The notes under the pieces were generated by a model. The model saw only the letters and a program-made list of their open reading frames with translations, was not told the origin of the DNA and ran no database searches. The position numbers were made by a program, and so were the translations under genes. Of a stretch of DNA of 64,000 nucleotides, positions 43,779 through 52,679 are shown piece after piece (positions within the stretch are counted from its first letter, which is position 1; the number at the start of each line of letters is the position of its first letter). Source of the stretch: Mesorhizobium sp. BR1-1-16 (lineage in GTDB: Bacteria; Pseudomonadota; Alphaproteobacteria; Rhizobiales; Kaistiaceae); NCBI RefSeq assembly GCF_020165495.1, contig NZ_JAIUIE010000003.1:62001-126000 (forward strand), read 5' to 3'.

Positions 43779-45272
43779 TCAGGCGGGAATCGCGATCGTC
43801 GCCCTGAGGCCACCCTCCGGCGATGTAGAGAGCGTGACGTCGCCTCCATGGGCCCGGGCGATGTCGCGCGCGATCGGCAGGCCGAGCCCCGTGCCGCTCT
43901 CATCGAGATTGCGCGCCTCGTCGAGGCGGTAGAACGGGCGGAAAACCATCTCGAACTGATCCTCCGGAATGCCGGGACCGTCATCGTCGACCGTCACCGT
44001 CAGCCAGCCTTCGAGATTTGTGGCCGTCACGACGATCGTGTTGCCATGACGGCAGGCATTGGCGACGAGGTTGCCGATGCAGCGCTTGAACTCGTTCGGC
44101 CGCAAGCTGACGATCGGATCGCCCTCGAAGCGCGCCTCGACGAGATGGCCGACGCGGCGCGATCCCTCGATGACGTCGGCAATCAGCGCCGCGACATCGG
44201 TCTTGACGGTGGGCTCGTCGACATCGCCGCGCGCAAAGGCGAGATAGCCCTCCAGCATGCGCTGCATGTCATCGACATCGCGCCGCATCGCGCGGACATC
44301 GTCGTTCTCGCGCAGGAGGGCGAGCTGCAGGCGGAAGCGGGTCAGCACGGTCCTGAGATCATGGCTGACACCGGCGAGCATCGTCGTGCGCTGCTCCATC
44401 TGCCGGTTGATCCGGTCCGCCATCTCGATGAAGGTCGCGCTGGCTCGGCGGACCTCGCGGGCGCCGCGTGGCTTGAAGTCCTCGATCGCACGGCCCTTGC
44501 CGAACCCCTCGGCCGCATCGGCGAGTTCCTGGATCGGGCGGATCTGGTTGCGCAGGAAGGCGATAGCGATGACCAGCAGCACGAGGCTGGTGCCGACCAT
44601 CCAGAAGATGAAGATTTCGGAGTTCGACGCGTAAGTCTGGCTGCGGCGCGCCAGCACGCGCAGCACCTTGTCGCCGAGCTGGATACGCACCTCGACGAGG
44701 TTCGACTTGCCGACCGTATCGATCCAGAACGGCTTGCCGATCTGCTGGCTGATTTCATCCGAAAGCGCGCTGTCGAGCAGCGAGAAGAACGGCTTCGGCG
44801 CCGCCGGCGGCAACGGTTCGCCCGGCACCACGGAGATGATCAGGCCGAGCCGATCCTGCGCGATGCGGATGATCTGGCCGTAGGTCGGATCCGAGGGATA
44901 GGTCTCGATGAGATCGACGATCGCCGAGATATCACGCACCGTTGCGGCGGAGAGACGGCGCGTCACGGTTTGCCAGTGTCGCTCCATGAACACGAAGGCG
45001 ACTACCGATTGCAGGATGACGATCGGCGCGATGATGATGATCAGCGCTCGCGCATAGAGGCCTTTCGGCATCGCTGCGCCGAGGCGGCGACCGAGAAAGC
45101 GATAGGGCGCAAGAAAGACGGCGAGCGCCGGATCGGCCTTGCGCAATATCCGCCGCGCCTCGTTGATCGCCGGAGCGCGGCCAAGGCGCCGGATGGCGGT
45201 GACAAGCGGCCAGTCGAACCAGCTGCCGATGCGGCCGTCGCGATGGAAGGGATGCGGCTGGCGCTCCGTCAC
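43779..45272 (-). CDS. EnvZ-type sensor histidine kinase
   Basis: The 497-residue kinase has an N-terminal cytoplasmic stretch (1-70), two membrane helices (about 72-95 and 219-240) flanking a 120-residue periplasmic sensor, a HAMP domain (about 241-293), phospho-accepting H304 in GVSHDLRT, N-box NLVANACRHG and G-boxes DDDGPGI and GTGLGL. It pairs with the OmpR-type regulator 49 bases upstream. The signal is unknown; osmotic or envelope stress is typical for the class. The start is GTG 45272. Confidence 0.93.
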   Translation of the reverse strand: MTERQPHPFHRDGRIGSWFDWPLVTAIRRLGRAPAINEARRILRKADPALAVFLAPYRFLGRRLGAAMPKGLYARALIIIIAPIVILQSVVAFVFMERHWQTVTRRLSAATVRDISAIVDLIETYPSDPTYGQIIRIAQDRLGLIISVVPGEPLPPAAPKPFFSLLDSALSDEISQQIGKPFWIDTVGKSNLVEVRIQLGDKVLRVLARRSQTYASNSEIFIFWMVGTSLVLLVIAIAFLRNQIRPIQELADAAEGFGKGRAIEDFKPRGAREVRRASATFIEMADRINRQMEQRTTMLAGVSHDLRTVLTRFRLQLALLRENDDVRAMRRDVDDMQRMLEGYLAFARGDVDEPTVKTDVAALIADVIEGSRRVGHLVEARFEGDPIVSLRPNEFKRCIGNLVANACRHGNTIVVTATNLEGWLTVTVDDDGPGIPEDQFEMVFRPFYRLDEARNLDESGTGLGLPIARDIARAHGGDVTLSTSPEGGLRATIAIPA

Positions 45273-45321
45273 GCGGCCTCCGGCGCCGCAGCGCTGCCCC
45301 GCCCTCGGGCCATCATCACGC

Positions 45322-46041
45322 TCACGCCTCCGTCACCAGGCGGTAGCCGATGCCGCGCACCGTCTGGAGATAGAGCGGATTGGCGGGATCGACTTCGATC
45401 TTCCGGCGGAGGCGATTAATCTGCACATCGATGGTGCGCTCGCCTGCCGGCTCATCCTCCGAGAGAAGTGACAGCCGTGGCACGGTCTCGTTCGGCGTCG
45501 CCGCGAAGACGGCCATGATCTGCCGCTCTCGGTCGGTGAGGCGGATCACCTCCTGGCCACGCCGTAGTTCCCGCCGGCCGATATGGAAGCTGAACGGCCC
45601 GAAGCGAAGCTGCTCGATCAGCGGCGCCGTCGGAGGCGTGCCGCGCTTGAGGATTGCATTGATCCGGAGGACGAGTTCGCGCGGCTCGAACGGCTTGCCA
45701 AGATAATCGTCGGCGCCGCCCTCGAAGCCGCGGATGCGATGATCGATCTCGACACGCGCCGTCAGCATCAGGATCGGCACCTGCATGGTCTCGCGAAGGC
45801 TCTTCAGGAGATCGAGCCCGTTCTCGCCCGGCATCATCACGTCGAGGATCAGGAGGTCGAACGCGAGAGAGCCGAGCCGCGTCCGCGCCTCCTCGGCATT
45901 GGCGGCGACGTCGACGCGGAAACCATTGTCGCTCAGATAGCGCGAAAGCAGCGTACGGATGCGCTGGTCGTCGTCGATCACGAGAAGATGGGGCGCATCG
46001 TCCGGCAGGATCGCCGCATCCGTTCCGGCGAGTTGGGTCAT
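45322..46041 (-). CDS. OmpR-family response regulator
   Basis: The 239-residue regulator has a receiver domain with acidic pocket DDD (23-25), phospho-acceptor D67 (LILDVMMPG) and K in GKPFEPREL, joined to a winged-helix DNA-binding domain (about 145-236) with TIDVQINRLRRKIE and GIGYRL. It should be phosphorylated by the EnvZ-type kinase encoded next. A MarR-type gene lies 24 bases upstream on the same strand. Confidence 0.94.
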   Translation of the reverse strand: MTQLAGTDAAILPDDAPHLLVIDDDQRIRTLLSRYLSDNGFRVDVAANAEEARTRLGSLAFDLLILDVMMPGENGLDLLKSLRETMQVPILMLTARVEIDHRIRGFEGGADDYLGKPFEPRELVLRINAILKRGTPPTAPLIEQLRFGPFSFHIGRRELRRGQEVIRLTDRERQIMAVFAATPNETVPRLSLLSEDEPAGERTIDVQINRLRRKIEVDPANPLYLQTVRGIGYRLVTEA

Positions 46042-46065
46042 GGCAATCGCTCCAGCGCCGCCAAG

Positions 46066-46617
46066 CTAGCGGCTGATCAGCCGGGATACCTTATCCCGTT
46101 CGTCGGCGTCGATCATCAGGCGCAGGAAACGCTCGGCCGCGACGCGCCCGGCGGGATCGAGCGCCGCCAATGCGGCGCCGATGCGGCGCGCCTGCGGCTC
46201 CGTCAGCCGCGCCGAGAGCGCCCTGCCCTTCTCGGTGGGATAGAGCAGCCGCTGACGCCGGTCGACCGGACCCGGGACCTGTTCGATGAAGCCGGTGTCG
46301 ATCAGTTCCTTCAAGACGCGGCCAAGGCTCTGCTTGGTGATCTTCAGGATATCGAGCAGATCGGCGACGCGCATGCCCGGATGGCGATCGACGAAATGCA
46401 GCACGCGATGATGCGCGCGCCCGAAATCATAGCGCACCAGGACCGCATCCGGATCCGACACGAAATCGCGATAGGCATAAAACAGCAATTCGATCAGAAC
46501 GACCTCAGGCTTGTCCGCAATCGTCACCGGTGCGGTCACCGGGCCCTTGCTTCCATCCGCGGTGGTCACCTCTTCCGCTGCCCCTTCCGAATGAGCCGCA
46601 ATATTTACGTCAGCCAT
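46066..46617 (-). CDS. MarR family transcriptional regulator
   Basis: This 183-residue protein has a winged helix-turn-helix (MRVADLLDILKITKQSLGRVLKELIDTGFIEQV, about residues 82-114) with the wing DRRQRLLYPTEKG, typical of MarR. About 35 extra N-terminal residues (Ala/Thr-rich) precede the dimerisation helices. There is no obvious ribosome site before ATG 46617. It is divergent from ilvE (267-base gap) and precedes the two-component genes. The effector is unknown. Confidence 0.88.
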   Translation of the reverse strand: MADVNIAAHSEGAAEEVTTADGSKGPVTAPVTIADKPEVVLIELLFYAYRDFVSDPDAVLVRYDFGRAHHRVLHFVDRHPGMRVADLLDILKITKQSLGRVLKELIDTGFIEQVPGPVDRRQRLLYPTEKGRALSARLTEPQARRIGAALAALDPAGRVAAERFLRLMIDADERDKVSRLISR

Positions 46618-46618
46618 A

Positions 46619-46647
46619 TTGACATATTTCGGTTCGATTGTTACGAG
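46619..46647 (+). promoter_or_regulatory. Candidate promoter toward ilvE
   Basis: A consensus -35 TTGACA (46619-46624) is followed 17 bases later by TACGAG. The -35 begins two bases from the MarR start codon, so RNA polymerase there would compete with MarR transcription. The -10 is poor and ilvE begins 240 bases downstream. Confidence 0.25.
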
Positions 46648-46884
46648 AATGGCCGCCGCGACGAAATCTTCGACCGCGCCAGCCGTCCCGCGTCACGCAA
46701 AGTTGCTGTGACAGCGCTTCGACCGGCACATTACCGATAGTTTCCGCGCTGCGCAAAATCCGCCGCCCTCGCGCGGCCCCTTCCGCCGCAGGGCCTTGCG
46801 GCCAGACTAAAGGCCGGACCGGCGCCCTTCGACGCCGGCCGATTGCCAAGCGGGCCCCGATGGCCCGAACCGGGAGCAACGACA

Positions 46885-47784
46885 ATGAGCGCGCCTGCCT
46901 TCGACCAGAAAGATGGATGGATCTGGTTCAATGGCTCCTTCGTCCCGTGGAAGGACGCCAAGGTCCATGTCCTCACCCACGGGCTGCACTACGCAAGCTC
47001 CGTGTTCGAGGGCGAACGCGCTTATGGCGGCACGATCTTCAAGCTGCACGAGCATACCGAGCGGCTGTTCCGCTCGGCCGAAATCCTCGATTTCGAGATC
47101 CCCTACACGATGGAGGAGATCGACGAGGCCTGCAACGCGACGCTCGCAAAGAACGGCCTGACCGATGGCTATCTGCGCCCGATCGCATGGCGCGGCAGCG
47201 AGATGATGGGCGTCTCCGCACAGCACAACAAGATCAACGTCGCCATCGCCGCCTGGGAATGGCCGTCCTATTTCAGCCCCGCCGAGCGGCTGAAGGGCAT
47301 CCGCCTCGCCTTCGCCAAGTACCGCCGCCCCGATCCGCAGACCGCTCCGTCGATGGCCAAGGCGGCCGGCCTCTACATGATCTGCACGATCTCCAAGCAT
47401 GATGCGGAGCGCCGCGGCTATGCCGACGCGCTCATGCTCGACTGGGAAGGCAATGTCGCCGAAGCCACCGGCGCCAACATCTTCTTCGTCAAGGACGGCG
47501 TCATCCACACCCCGCTCGCCGACCGCTTCCTGAATGGCATCACGCGCCAGACCGTCATCGGGCTGGCCAAGGCGCGCGGGATCGAGGTGATCGAGCGCCG
47601 TATCCGTCCGGAAGAACTGCCGACCTTCAGTGAATGCTGGCTGTGCGGTTCGGCGGCTGAGGTCACGCCTGTCTCGGAGATCGGCGAATATCACTTCACG
47701 CCGGGCAAGATGAGCGAAATGCTGATGGCCGACTACACCGCCGCGGTGACCCCTGCGGCCACGAAAGTCGCCGCCAACGCCTGA
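46885..47784 (+). CDS. ilvE: Branched-chain amino acid aminotransferase
   Basis: The 299-residue fold-type IV PLP enzyme has the catalytic lysine at K159 (MAKAAGLY), as in E. coli IlvE, plus HGLHYASSVFEGERAY at the N-terminal domain, EATGANIFFVKDG and the LNGITRQTVI phosphate-binding segment. It makes or degrades leucine, isoleucine and valine. GGGAG sits eight bases before ATG 46885. A 13-bp hairpin follows. Confidence 0.95.
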   Translation: MSAPAFDQKDGWIWFNGSFVPWKDAKVHVLTHGLHYASSVFEGERAYGGTIFKLHEHTERLFRSAEILDFEIPYTMEEIDEACNATLAKNGLTDGYLRPIAWRGSEMMGVSAQHNKINVAIAAWEWPSYFSPAERLKGIRLAFAKYRRPDPQTAPSMAKAAGLYMICTISKHDAERRGYADALMLDWEGNVAEATGANIFFVKDGVIHTPLADRFLNGITRQTVIGLAKARGIEVIERRIRPEELPTFSECWLCGSAAEVTPVSEIGEYHFTPGKMSEMLMADYTAAVTPAATKVAANA

Positions 47785-47799
47785 GGCGTTTGACGAGAC

Positions 47800-47830
47800 A
47801 TGTCATGGCCGGTCTTTCCGGCCATGACAT
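47800..47830. terminator. 13-bp bidirectional hairpin after ilvE
   Basis: ATGTCATGGCCGG and CCGGCCATGACAT pair perfectly around loop TCTTT. It lies between convergent ilvE and the ABC exporter gene. No T-run follows on either side, but the stem is strong. Confidence 0.65.
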
Positions 47831-47844
47831 CCAGCCATCGCCGA

Positions 47845-49695
47845 TCAGGCCGCCGCGATCTCATGCGGCGCCCTGTCGCCGATGAAGCCGCCGGACTGGC
47901 GGGCCCAGAGCTGGGCATACAGCCCCTCGCGGGCCAGCAATTCCTTGTGCGTCCCAGTCTCGACGATACGGCCGTCATCCATCACCACAAGCCGGTCCAT
48001 CGCCGCGATGGTCGACAGGCGGTGCGCGATCGCCATGACGGTCTTGCCTGCCATCAGGCCTTCCAGTTGCTCCTGGATCACCGCCTCGATCTCCGAATCG
48101 AGCGCTGAGGTCGCCTCGTCAAGCACGAGGATCGGGGCATCTTTCAACAACACGCGGGCAATCGCGATGCGCTGACGCTGGCCGCCGGAGAGCTTGACGC
48201 CCCGCTCGCCGACATGCGCCTCATAGCCTTTGCGGCCTCTGGGATCGGCAAGCCCGGCAATGAACCCATCGGCAGAGGCCCGCTCGGCCGCAATCCGGAC
48301 TTCGGTTTCATCGGCATCCGGACGTCCGTAGCGGATGTTGTCGCGGATCGAACGGTTGAGCAGCGCGGTGTCCTGCGTGACGACGCCAATGGCCGCGCGC
48401 AATGAGGCCTGCGTGACCGTGGCGATGTCCTGGCCGTCGATGCGGATCGACCCCTCCTCGAGGTCGTAGAGGCGGAGCAGCAGGCTTACGAGGGTCGTCT
48501 TGCCGGCCCCGGAACGGCCGACGATGCCGATGCGCTCGCCCGGATGTACGGTGAGGTCGACACCGCGCAGAACCGGCGTCGTGCCGCCATAGGCGAAACT
48601 GACATGATCGAAGACGATCTCGCCCCGCCGCACGACGAGGTCCGGCGCCTCGGGCTGGTCGATGAGGCCATGCGGGCGCGCAATCGTGCGCATGCCGTCC
48701 TCAACCGTGCCGACATTGTCGAAGAGGCCGGTGAGCGTCATCATCACGCGGCCGGAAATGACGCTGAGCCGCATCACAAGGCCGAGGGCAACCGCCGTCT
48801 CGCCCGGGCTGATCGCCCCGCGCGTCCACAGCCAGACGGCAGCCGCGCCAGTTGCCCCAACCAGCAGCGCGTTCGAGATCTGCAGCAGGATCGACAATGT
48901 CGTCAGCAGACGATTCTGGTCGAGCATGCGTCCGGTCTGCTCGGCGATGGCGCCGCGCGCCGTCTCCTCCTCGCGGCCGTCCCGCGCAAACAGCTTCACC
49001 GTCTGGATGTTGCCATAGATATCGGCGAGCTTGCCGGTGAGCAGAGAGCGCGCCTCGGACGCCGCCGCCGCCCGGCGCCGGACGCGGGGCACGAAGGTAG
49101 CGGCGAGCACCGCTAAAGCGACGACCCAGATTGCGAGCGGCGCCGCCATCAGCGGATCGGCACTGGCGAAAATGAAGAATGTGCTGGTGACAAAGACGGC
49201 GACGACCCAGAGCGCATCGATCACCTGCGTGACGCTCTGCGTCATCGCCGACCCCGTCTGCACGATCTTCGTGACGATGCGGCCCGAGAAATCGTTCTGG
49301 AAGAAGGTGTAGGATTGACCGAGAACGTGCAGATGGTTGAGCCAGCGGATGCGCGCAGTGAGCGCTGGCGGCAGCGTCTGGTTGGAGATGATCGACTGGA
49401 TCGCATTGACAAGCGGCCGCAGCACCAGGACCACCAGCGCCATCAGCGCGAGTTGATGGCCATGCTCGGCGAGGAAGGTCGCCGGCGTGCCCCGCGTCAT
49501 CATGTCGACGAGTTGGCCGACATAGGAATAGATCGCGACCTCGGCGAGCGAGGCGCCAAGCCCGGCGAGAAGCAGGGCCAGCACATAGGGCCAGACGGGC
49601 TGCAGAAAATAGCGATAGAACGCGATCAGCCCGTTCGGCGGGCTGCTCGTCTCGGCCGAAAAAGGATCGATCAGTCGTTCGAAATAGCGAAGCAT
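47845..49695 (-). CDS. ABC exporter, fused permease and ATPase (MsbA/multidrug type)
   Basis: The 616-residue half-transporter has six membrane helices in residues 30-330 and a C-terminal ATPase with Walker A GRSGAGKTT, signature KLSGGQRQR, Walker B LVLDEATSALD and an H-loop (AIAHRLSTI). It exports lipids or drugs as a dimer. Its first 60 residues (MLRYFERLIDPF then WPYVLALLL) are closely similar to those of the partial exporter at 62691, so the two are paralogues or partners of a heterodimer. The gene is leftward, convergent with ilvE and divergent from trmL. Confidence 0.93.
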   Translation of the reverse strand: MLRYFERLIDPFSAETSSPPNGLIAFYRYFLQPVWPYVLALLLAGLGASLAEVAIYSYVGQLVDMMTRGTPATFLAEHGHQLALMALVVLVLRPLVNAIQSIISNQTLPPALTARIRWLNHLHVLGQSYTFFQNDFSGRIVTKIVQTGSAMTQSVTQVIDALWVVAVFVTSTFFIFASADPLMAAPLAIWVVALAVLAATFVPRVRRRAAAASEARSLLTGKLADIYGNIQTVKLFARDGREEETARGAIAEQTGRMLDQNRLLTTLSILLQISNALLVGATGAAAVWLWTRGAISPGETAVALGLVMRLSVISGRVMMTLTGLFDNVGTVEDGMRTIARPHGLIDQPEAPDLVVRRGEIVFDHVSFAYGGTTPVLRGVDLTVHPGERIGIVGRSGAGKTTLVSLLLRLYDLEEGSIRIDGQDIATVTQASLRAAIGVVTQDTALLNRSIRDNIRYGRPDADETEVRIAAERASADGFIAGLADPRGRKGYEAHVGERGVKLSGGQRQRIAIARVLLKDAPILVLDEATSALDSEIEAVIQEQLEGLMAGKTVMAIAHRLSTIAAMDRLVVMDDGRIVETGTHKELLAREGLYAQLWARQSGGFIGDRAPHEIAAA

Positions 49696-49758
49696 TGTTG
49701 ACCTTTACGCGCCGCTTCCGGCATCCCTTCAACGCAAGCAGAGCGCGTTTCCGTCCCC

Positions 49759-50259
49759 ATGCCCCGCATCGTTCTCTACCAGCCCGACATCCCGCACAAC
49801 ACGGGCGCCATCCTGCGCTTCGCGGCCTGTCTCGGGCTCGGCGTCGATCTCATCGAGCCGGCCGGCTTCGACCTGTCCGATCGCGGCATGAAGCGGGCCG
49901 GCATGGATTATCTGGAGCGCGCAGCCCTCTCCCGCCACCTTTCCTTCGCAGCTTTCGAAGAATTCCGTCGCCCGGCCGGCGGCCGCATCATCCTGCTGAC
50001 GACCAAGGCCGAGCAGTCCTATCTCAATTTCCATTACCACCCCGGGGATTTCCTGCTGTTTGGCCGTGAAAGTGCCGGCGTCCCCGACGACGTCCATGCC
50101 ATGGCTGACCACCGCCTCACCGTCCCCATGCAGCCGGGACTGCGCTCGCTCAACCTCGCCATGACGGTCGCGATGGTCACAGGCGAGGCATTGCGCCAGA
50201 CAGGCGGACCCGCTGCCGACGATTCAAGCGACAAGGATGCTCCCCATGACCGCGCCTGA
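49759..50259 (+). CDS. trmL: tRNA (cytidine/uridine-34 2'-O)-methyltransferase
   Basis: The 166-residue SPOUT enzyme has the TrmL pattern: [21 protein letters not shown] at the N-terminus (motif 1), [10 protein letters not shown] (motif 2) and [19 protein letters not shown] (motif 3, forming the knot that binds SAM). It methylates the wobble base of tRNA-Leu. No strong ribosome site precedes ATG 49759. Its end overlaps the hemF start by 14 bases. Confidence 0.95.
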   Translation: MPRIVLYQPDIPHNTGAILRFAACLGLGVDLIEPAGFDLSDRGMKRAGMDYLERAALSRHLSFAAFEEFRRPAGGRIILLTTKAEQSYLNFHYHPGDFLLFGRESAGVPDDVHAMADHRLTVPMQPGLRSLNLAMTVAMVTGEALRQTGGPAADDSSDKDAPHDRA

Positions 50260-51151
50260 ACACACCACCCTGCCCGAGCATCTCGACGAGAAGAAGCAAC
50301 GCGCCAGCGGGTGGTTCGCGACGCTGCAGGCGCGCATCATCGTCGCCTTCGAGGCGCTCGAGGACGATGCCTCGCCCACCCTCTATTCCGGCCCCGCCGG
50401 CCGCTTCGTGAAGACGCCCTGGAAGCGCACCGACCACACCGGCGCCGATGGCGGCGGCGGCACCATGGCGCTGATGAAGGGGCGGCTCTTCGAGAAGATC
50501 GGCGTCCACGTCTCGGCCGTGCATGGCAGCTTCGCGCCGGAATTCGCCAAGGATATTCCGGGCGCCAGCGAGGATCCGCGCTTCTGGGCTGGTGGCATCT
50601 CGCTCATCGCCCATATGGCCAATCCCAACGTGCCGACCGTCCACATGAACACGCGCATGGTGGTGACTTCCAGGCAATGGTTCGGCGGCGGCGCCGACCT
50701 GACGCCGGTGCTGGATCGCCGCCGGACGCAGGATGATCCCGATACGATCGCCTTCCACGCGGCAATGCAGGATGCCTGTGGCCGCCATTCCGTGGCGGAT
50801 TACGCCCGCTACAAGGAGTGGTGCGATACCTACTTCTTCCTGAAGCACCGCAACGAGCCGCGCGGGATTGGCGGCATCTTCTATGACGGGCTGAACTCCG
50901 GTGACTGGGAGGCCGATTTCGCCTTCACGCAGGATGTCGGCACCAGTTTCCTCGCCATCTACGACCGGCTCGTCCGCGCCAATTTCAGCACGCCATGGAC
51001 CGAGCCCGACCGCGACGAACAGCTGATCCGCCGGGGCCGCTATGTCGAATTCAACCTGCTCTATGATCGCGGCACGATCTTCGGCCTCCGCACCGGCGGC
51101 AATGTCGATTCGATCCTCTCCTCGATGCCGCCGCTGGTGAAATGGCCGTGA
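50246..51151 (+). CDS. hemF: Oxygen-dependent coproporphyrinogen III oxidase
   Basis: This 301-residue enzyme has the HemF signature [12 protein letters not shown] and the [23 protein letters not shown] region is split at 276-299, with [10 protein letters not shown] at the active site. It decarboxylates coproporphyrinogen III to protoporphyrinogen IX using O2. ATG 50246 is favoured over ATG 50237 because AAGGA sits eight bases before it. It overlaps trmL by 14 bases, so both are likely co-translated. The 243 bases before apt contain no gene I can support. Confidence 0.95.
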   Translation: MTAPEHTTLPEHLDEKKQRASGWFATLQARIIVAFEALEDDASPTLYSGPAGRFVKTPWKRTDHTGADGGGGTMALMKGRLFEKIGVHVSAVHGSFAPEFAKDIPGASEDPRFWAGGISLIAHMANPNVPTVHMNTRMVVTSRQWFGGGADLTPVLDRRRTQDDPDTIAFHAAMQDACGRHSVADYARYKEWCDTYFFLKHRNEPRGIGGIFYDGLNSGDWEADFAFTQDVGTSFLAIYDRLVRANFSTPWTEPDRDEQLIRRGRYVEFNLLYDRGTIFGLRTGGNVDSILSSMPPLVKWP

Positions 51152-51394
51152 GCGCCATCGTAAGGCAGTCCCCCTCGGGCCGCGCCCGGCCAATGCGATC
51201 CTCACGCACCTTTCGCGCACGAGCCGGGGCTGATGGCCAAGCTCGGTGCCGCCGCTGGCCGCGTTCTCCGTCGTTGATGCCGGATTGCGCACCGCGCGAC
51301 TGGACGCGGCGCAAAAGCTGGGGCAAGCCTTAGCGCCAACATGCGCGGCTCCGTCCGCGCCATCCCGATTCCCGAAAGGGCCGCGAAAGCCGTC

Positions 51395-51937
51395 ATGACC
51401 TCCGAACCCTTCGACTACGCCGCAGCCATCAGGACCATCCCGGATTATCCGGCCAAGGGCGTGATGTTCCGCGACATCACAACGCTGCTCGGCAATCCGC
51501 GCGCCTTCCGCCGCACCATCGACGAACTGGTCCAGCCCTGGGCCGGCGCCAAGATCGACAAGGTCGCCGGCATCGAGGCGCGCGGCTTCATCATCGGCGG
51601 CGCGGTCGCACACCAGCTTTCGGCAGGCTTCGTGCCGATCCGCAAGAAGGGCAAGCTGCCCTTTGAGACGATCGGCATGGACTATGCCCTCGAATATGGC
51701 CAGGACCGGATCGAGATCCATGTCGACGCTGTCGAGAAGGGCGAGCGCGTCATCCTCGTCGACGATCTGATCGCCACCGGGGGCACGGCCGAAGCGGCGA
51801 TCAAGCTGCTGCGCGAGGCCGGGGTTAAGGTCGAGGCCGCCTGCTTCATCGTCGACTTGCCGGCTCTTGGCGGTGCCGACAAGCTGCGCGCGCTCGATGT
51901 TCCGGTGCGCACGCTTGTCGCCTTCGACGGCCACTGA
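51395..51937 (+). CDS. apt: Adenine phosphoribosyltransferase
   Basis: The 180-residue protein has the PRTase type I fold with the PRPP loop [14 protein letters not shown] (about 126-139), [15 protein letters not shown], and the [20 protein letters not shown] flexible loop region. It salvages adenine to AMP with PRPP. No strong ribosome site is visible before ATG 51395. It is 12 bases from the GST gene that follows, so the two probably share a transcript. Confidence 0.95.
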   Translation: MTSEPFDYAAAIRTIPDYPAKGVMFRDITTLLGNPRAFRRTIDELVQPWAGAKIDKVAGIEARGFIIGGAVAHQLSAGFVPIRKKGKLPFETIGMDYALEYGQDRIEIHVDAVEKGERVILVDDLIATGGTAEAAIKLLREAGVKVEAACFIVDLPALGGADKLRALDVPVRTLVAFDGH

Positions 51938-51949
51938 CGGAGCGGCGCC

Positions 51950-52588
51950 ATGGCGGATTTCACGCTGCATGTCGGTACGCGCATCTGGTCGAGTTGGTCG
52001 CTGCGTCCCTTCATGGCGCTGGCCGCGACAGGCGCCGATTTCAAAACCATTTTGACGCCACTTCGCAGCGCGACCTCCAAGGCGGCGATCACAGCCTTCA
52101 GTCCATCGGGCCTCGTCCCGGTGCTGGTCGACCAGCGCCCCGCCGAGCCGGTGACGATCTGGGATTCGCTCGCCATCTGCGAATATCTAGCCGAGAGCTT
52201 TCCCGATCTCTGGCCACGTGATGCGGCCGCGCGGGCCATCGCACGCGCGGTTTCCGCCGAGATGCATTCCGGCTTTCGAGCGATGCGCATGGCGATGCCG
52301 ATGGATCTCTTCGCCGCACGTCCCGGCGAGGGACTGGACGCCGAGGGTGTCGCAACCGATATTCAGCGCATCGATGCGATCTTCGCTGATTGCAGGTCGC
52401 GATTCGGCGCAGCTGGACCGTATCTTTTCGGCCGCTTTAGCATCGCCGATGCGATGTTTGCGCCGGTTGCGAGCCGTTTTAGAACCTATGGACCGACGCT
52501 TTCGGACCCTGCCTCAGCCTATGTCGCGACGCTGCTCGCCGATCCGGGCTTCAAGGCCTGGGAAGAGGCGGCTCTGAAGGAAATGTGA
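51950..52588 (+). CDS. Glutathione S-transferase family protein
   Basis: The 212-residue protein has a thioredoxin-fold N-terminal half (GTRIWSSWSLRPFMAL, with a serine at the catalytic thiol-binding position, S14 or S15), the cis-proline segment PSGLVPVLVD, DSLAICEYLAE, and a helical C-terminal half with FSIADAMFAPV. It likely conjugates or reduces electrophiles using glutathione. GGAG sits seven bases before ATG 51950. The substrate is unknown. Confidence 0.9.
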   Translation: MADFTLHVGTRIWSSWSLRPFMALAATGADFKTILTPLRSATSKAAITAFSPSGLVPVLVDQRPAEPVTIWDSLAICEYLAESFPDLWPRDAAARAIARAVSAEMHSGFRAMRMAMPMDLFAARPGEGLDAEGVATDIQRIDAIFADCRSRFGAAGPYLFGRFSIADAMFAPVASRFRTYGPTLSDPASAYVATLLADPGFKAWEEAALKEM

Positions 52589-52679
52589 CGGCGGCACAGT
52601 GCCTTGCCGCCTTGACCATGGTCTCCCTTAGCTTCAGGCTCGCGAAGGGGTGGCATGCTGATCCTACCGGGATGACGGT

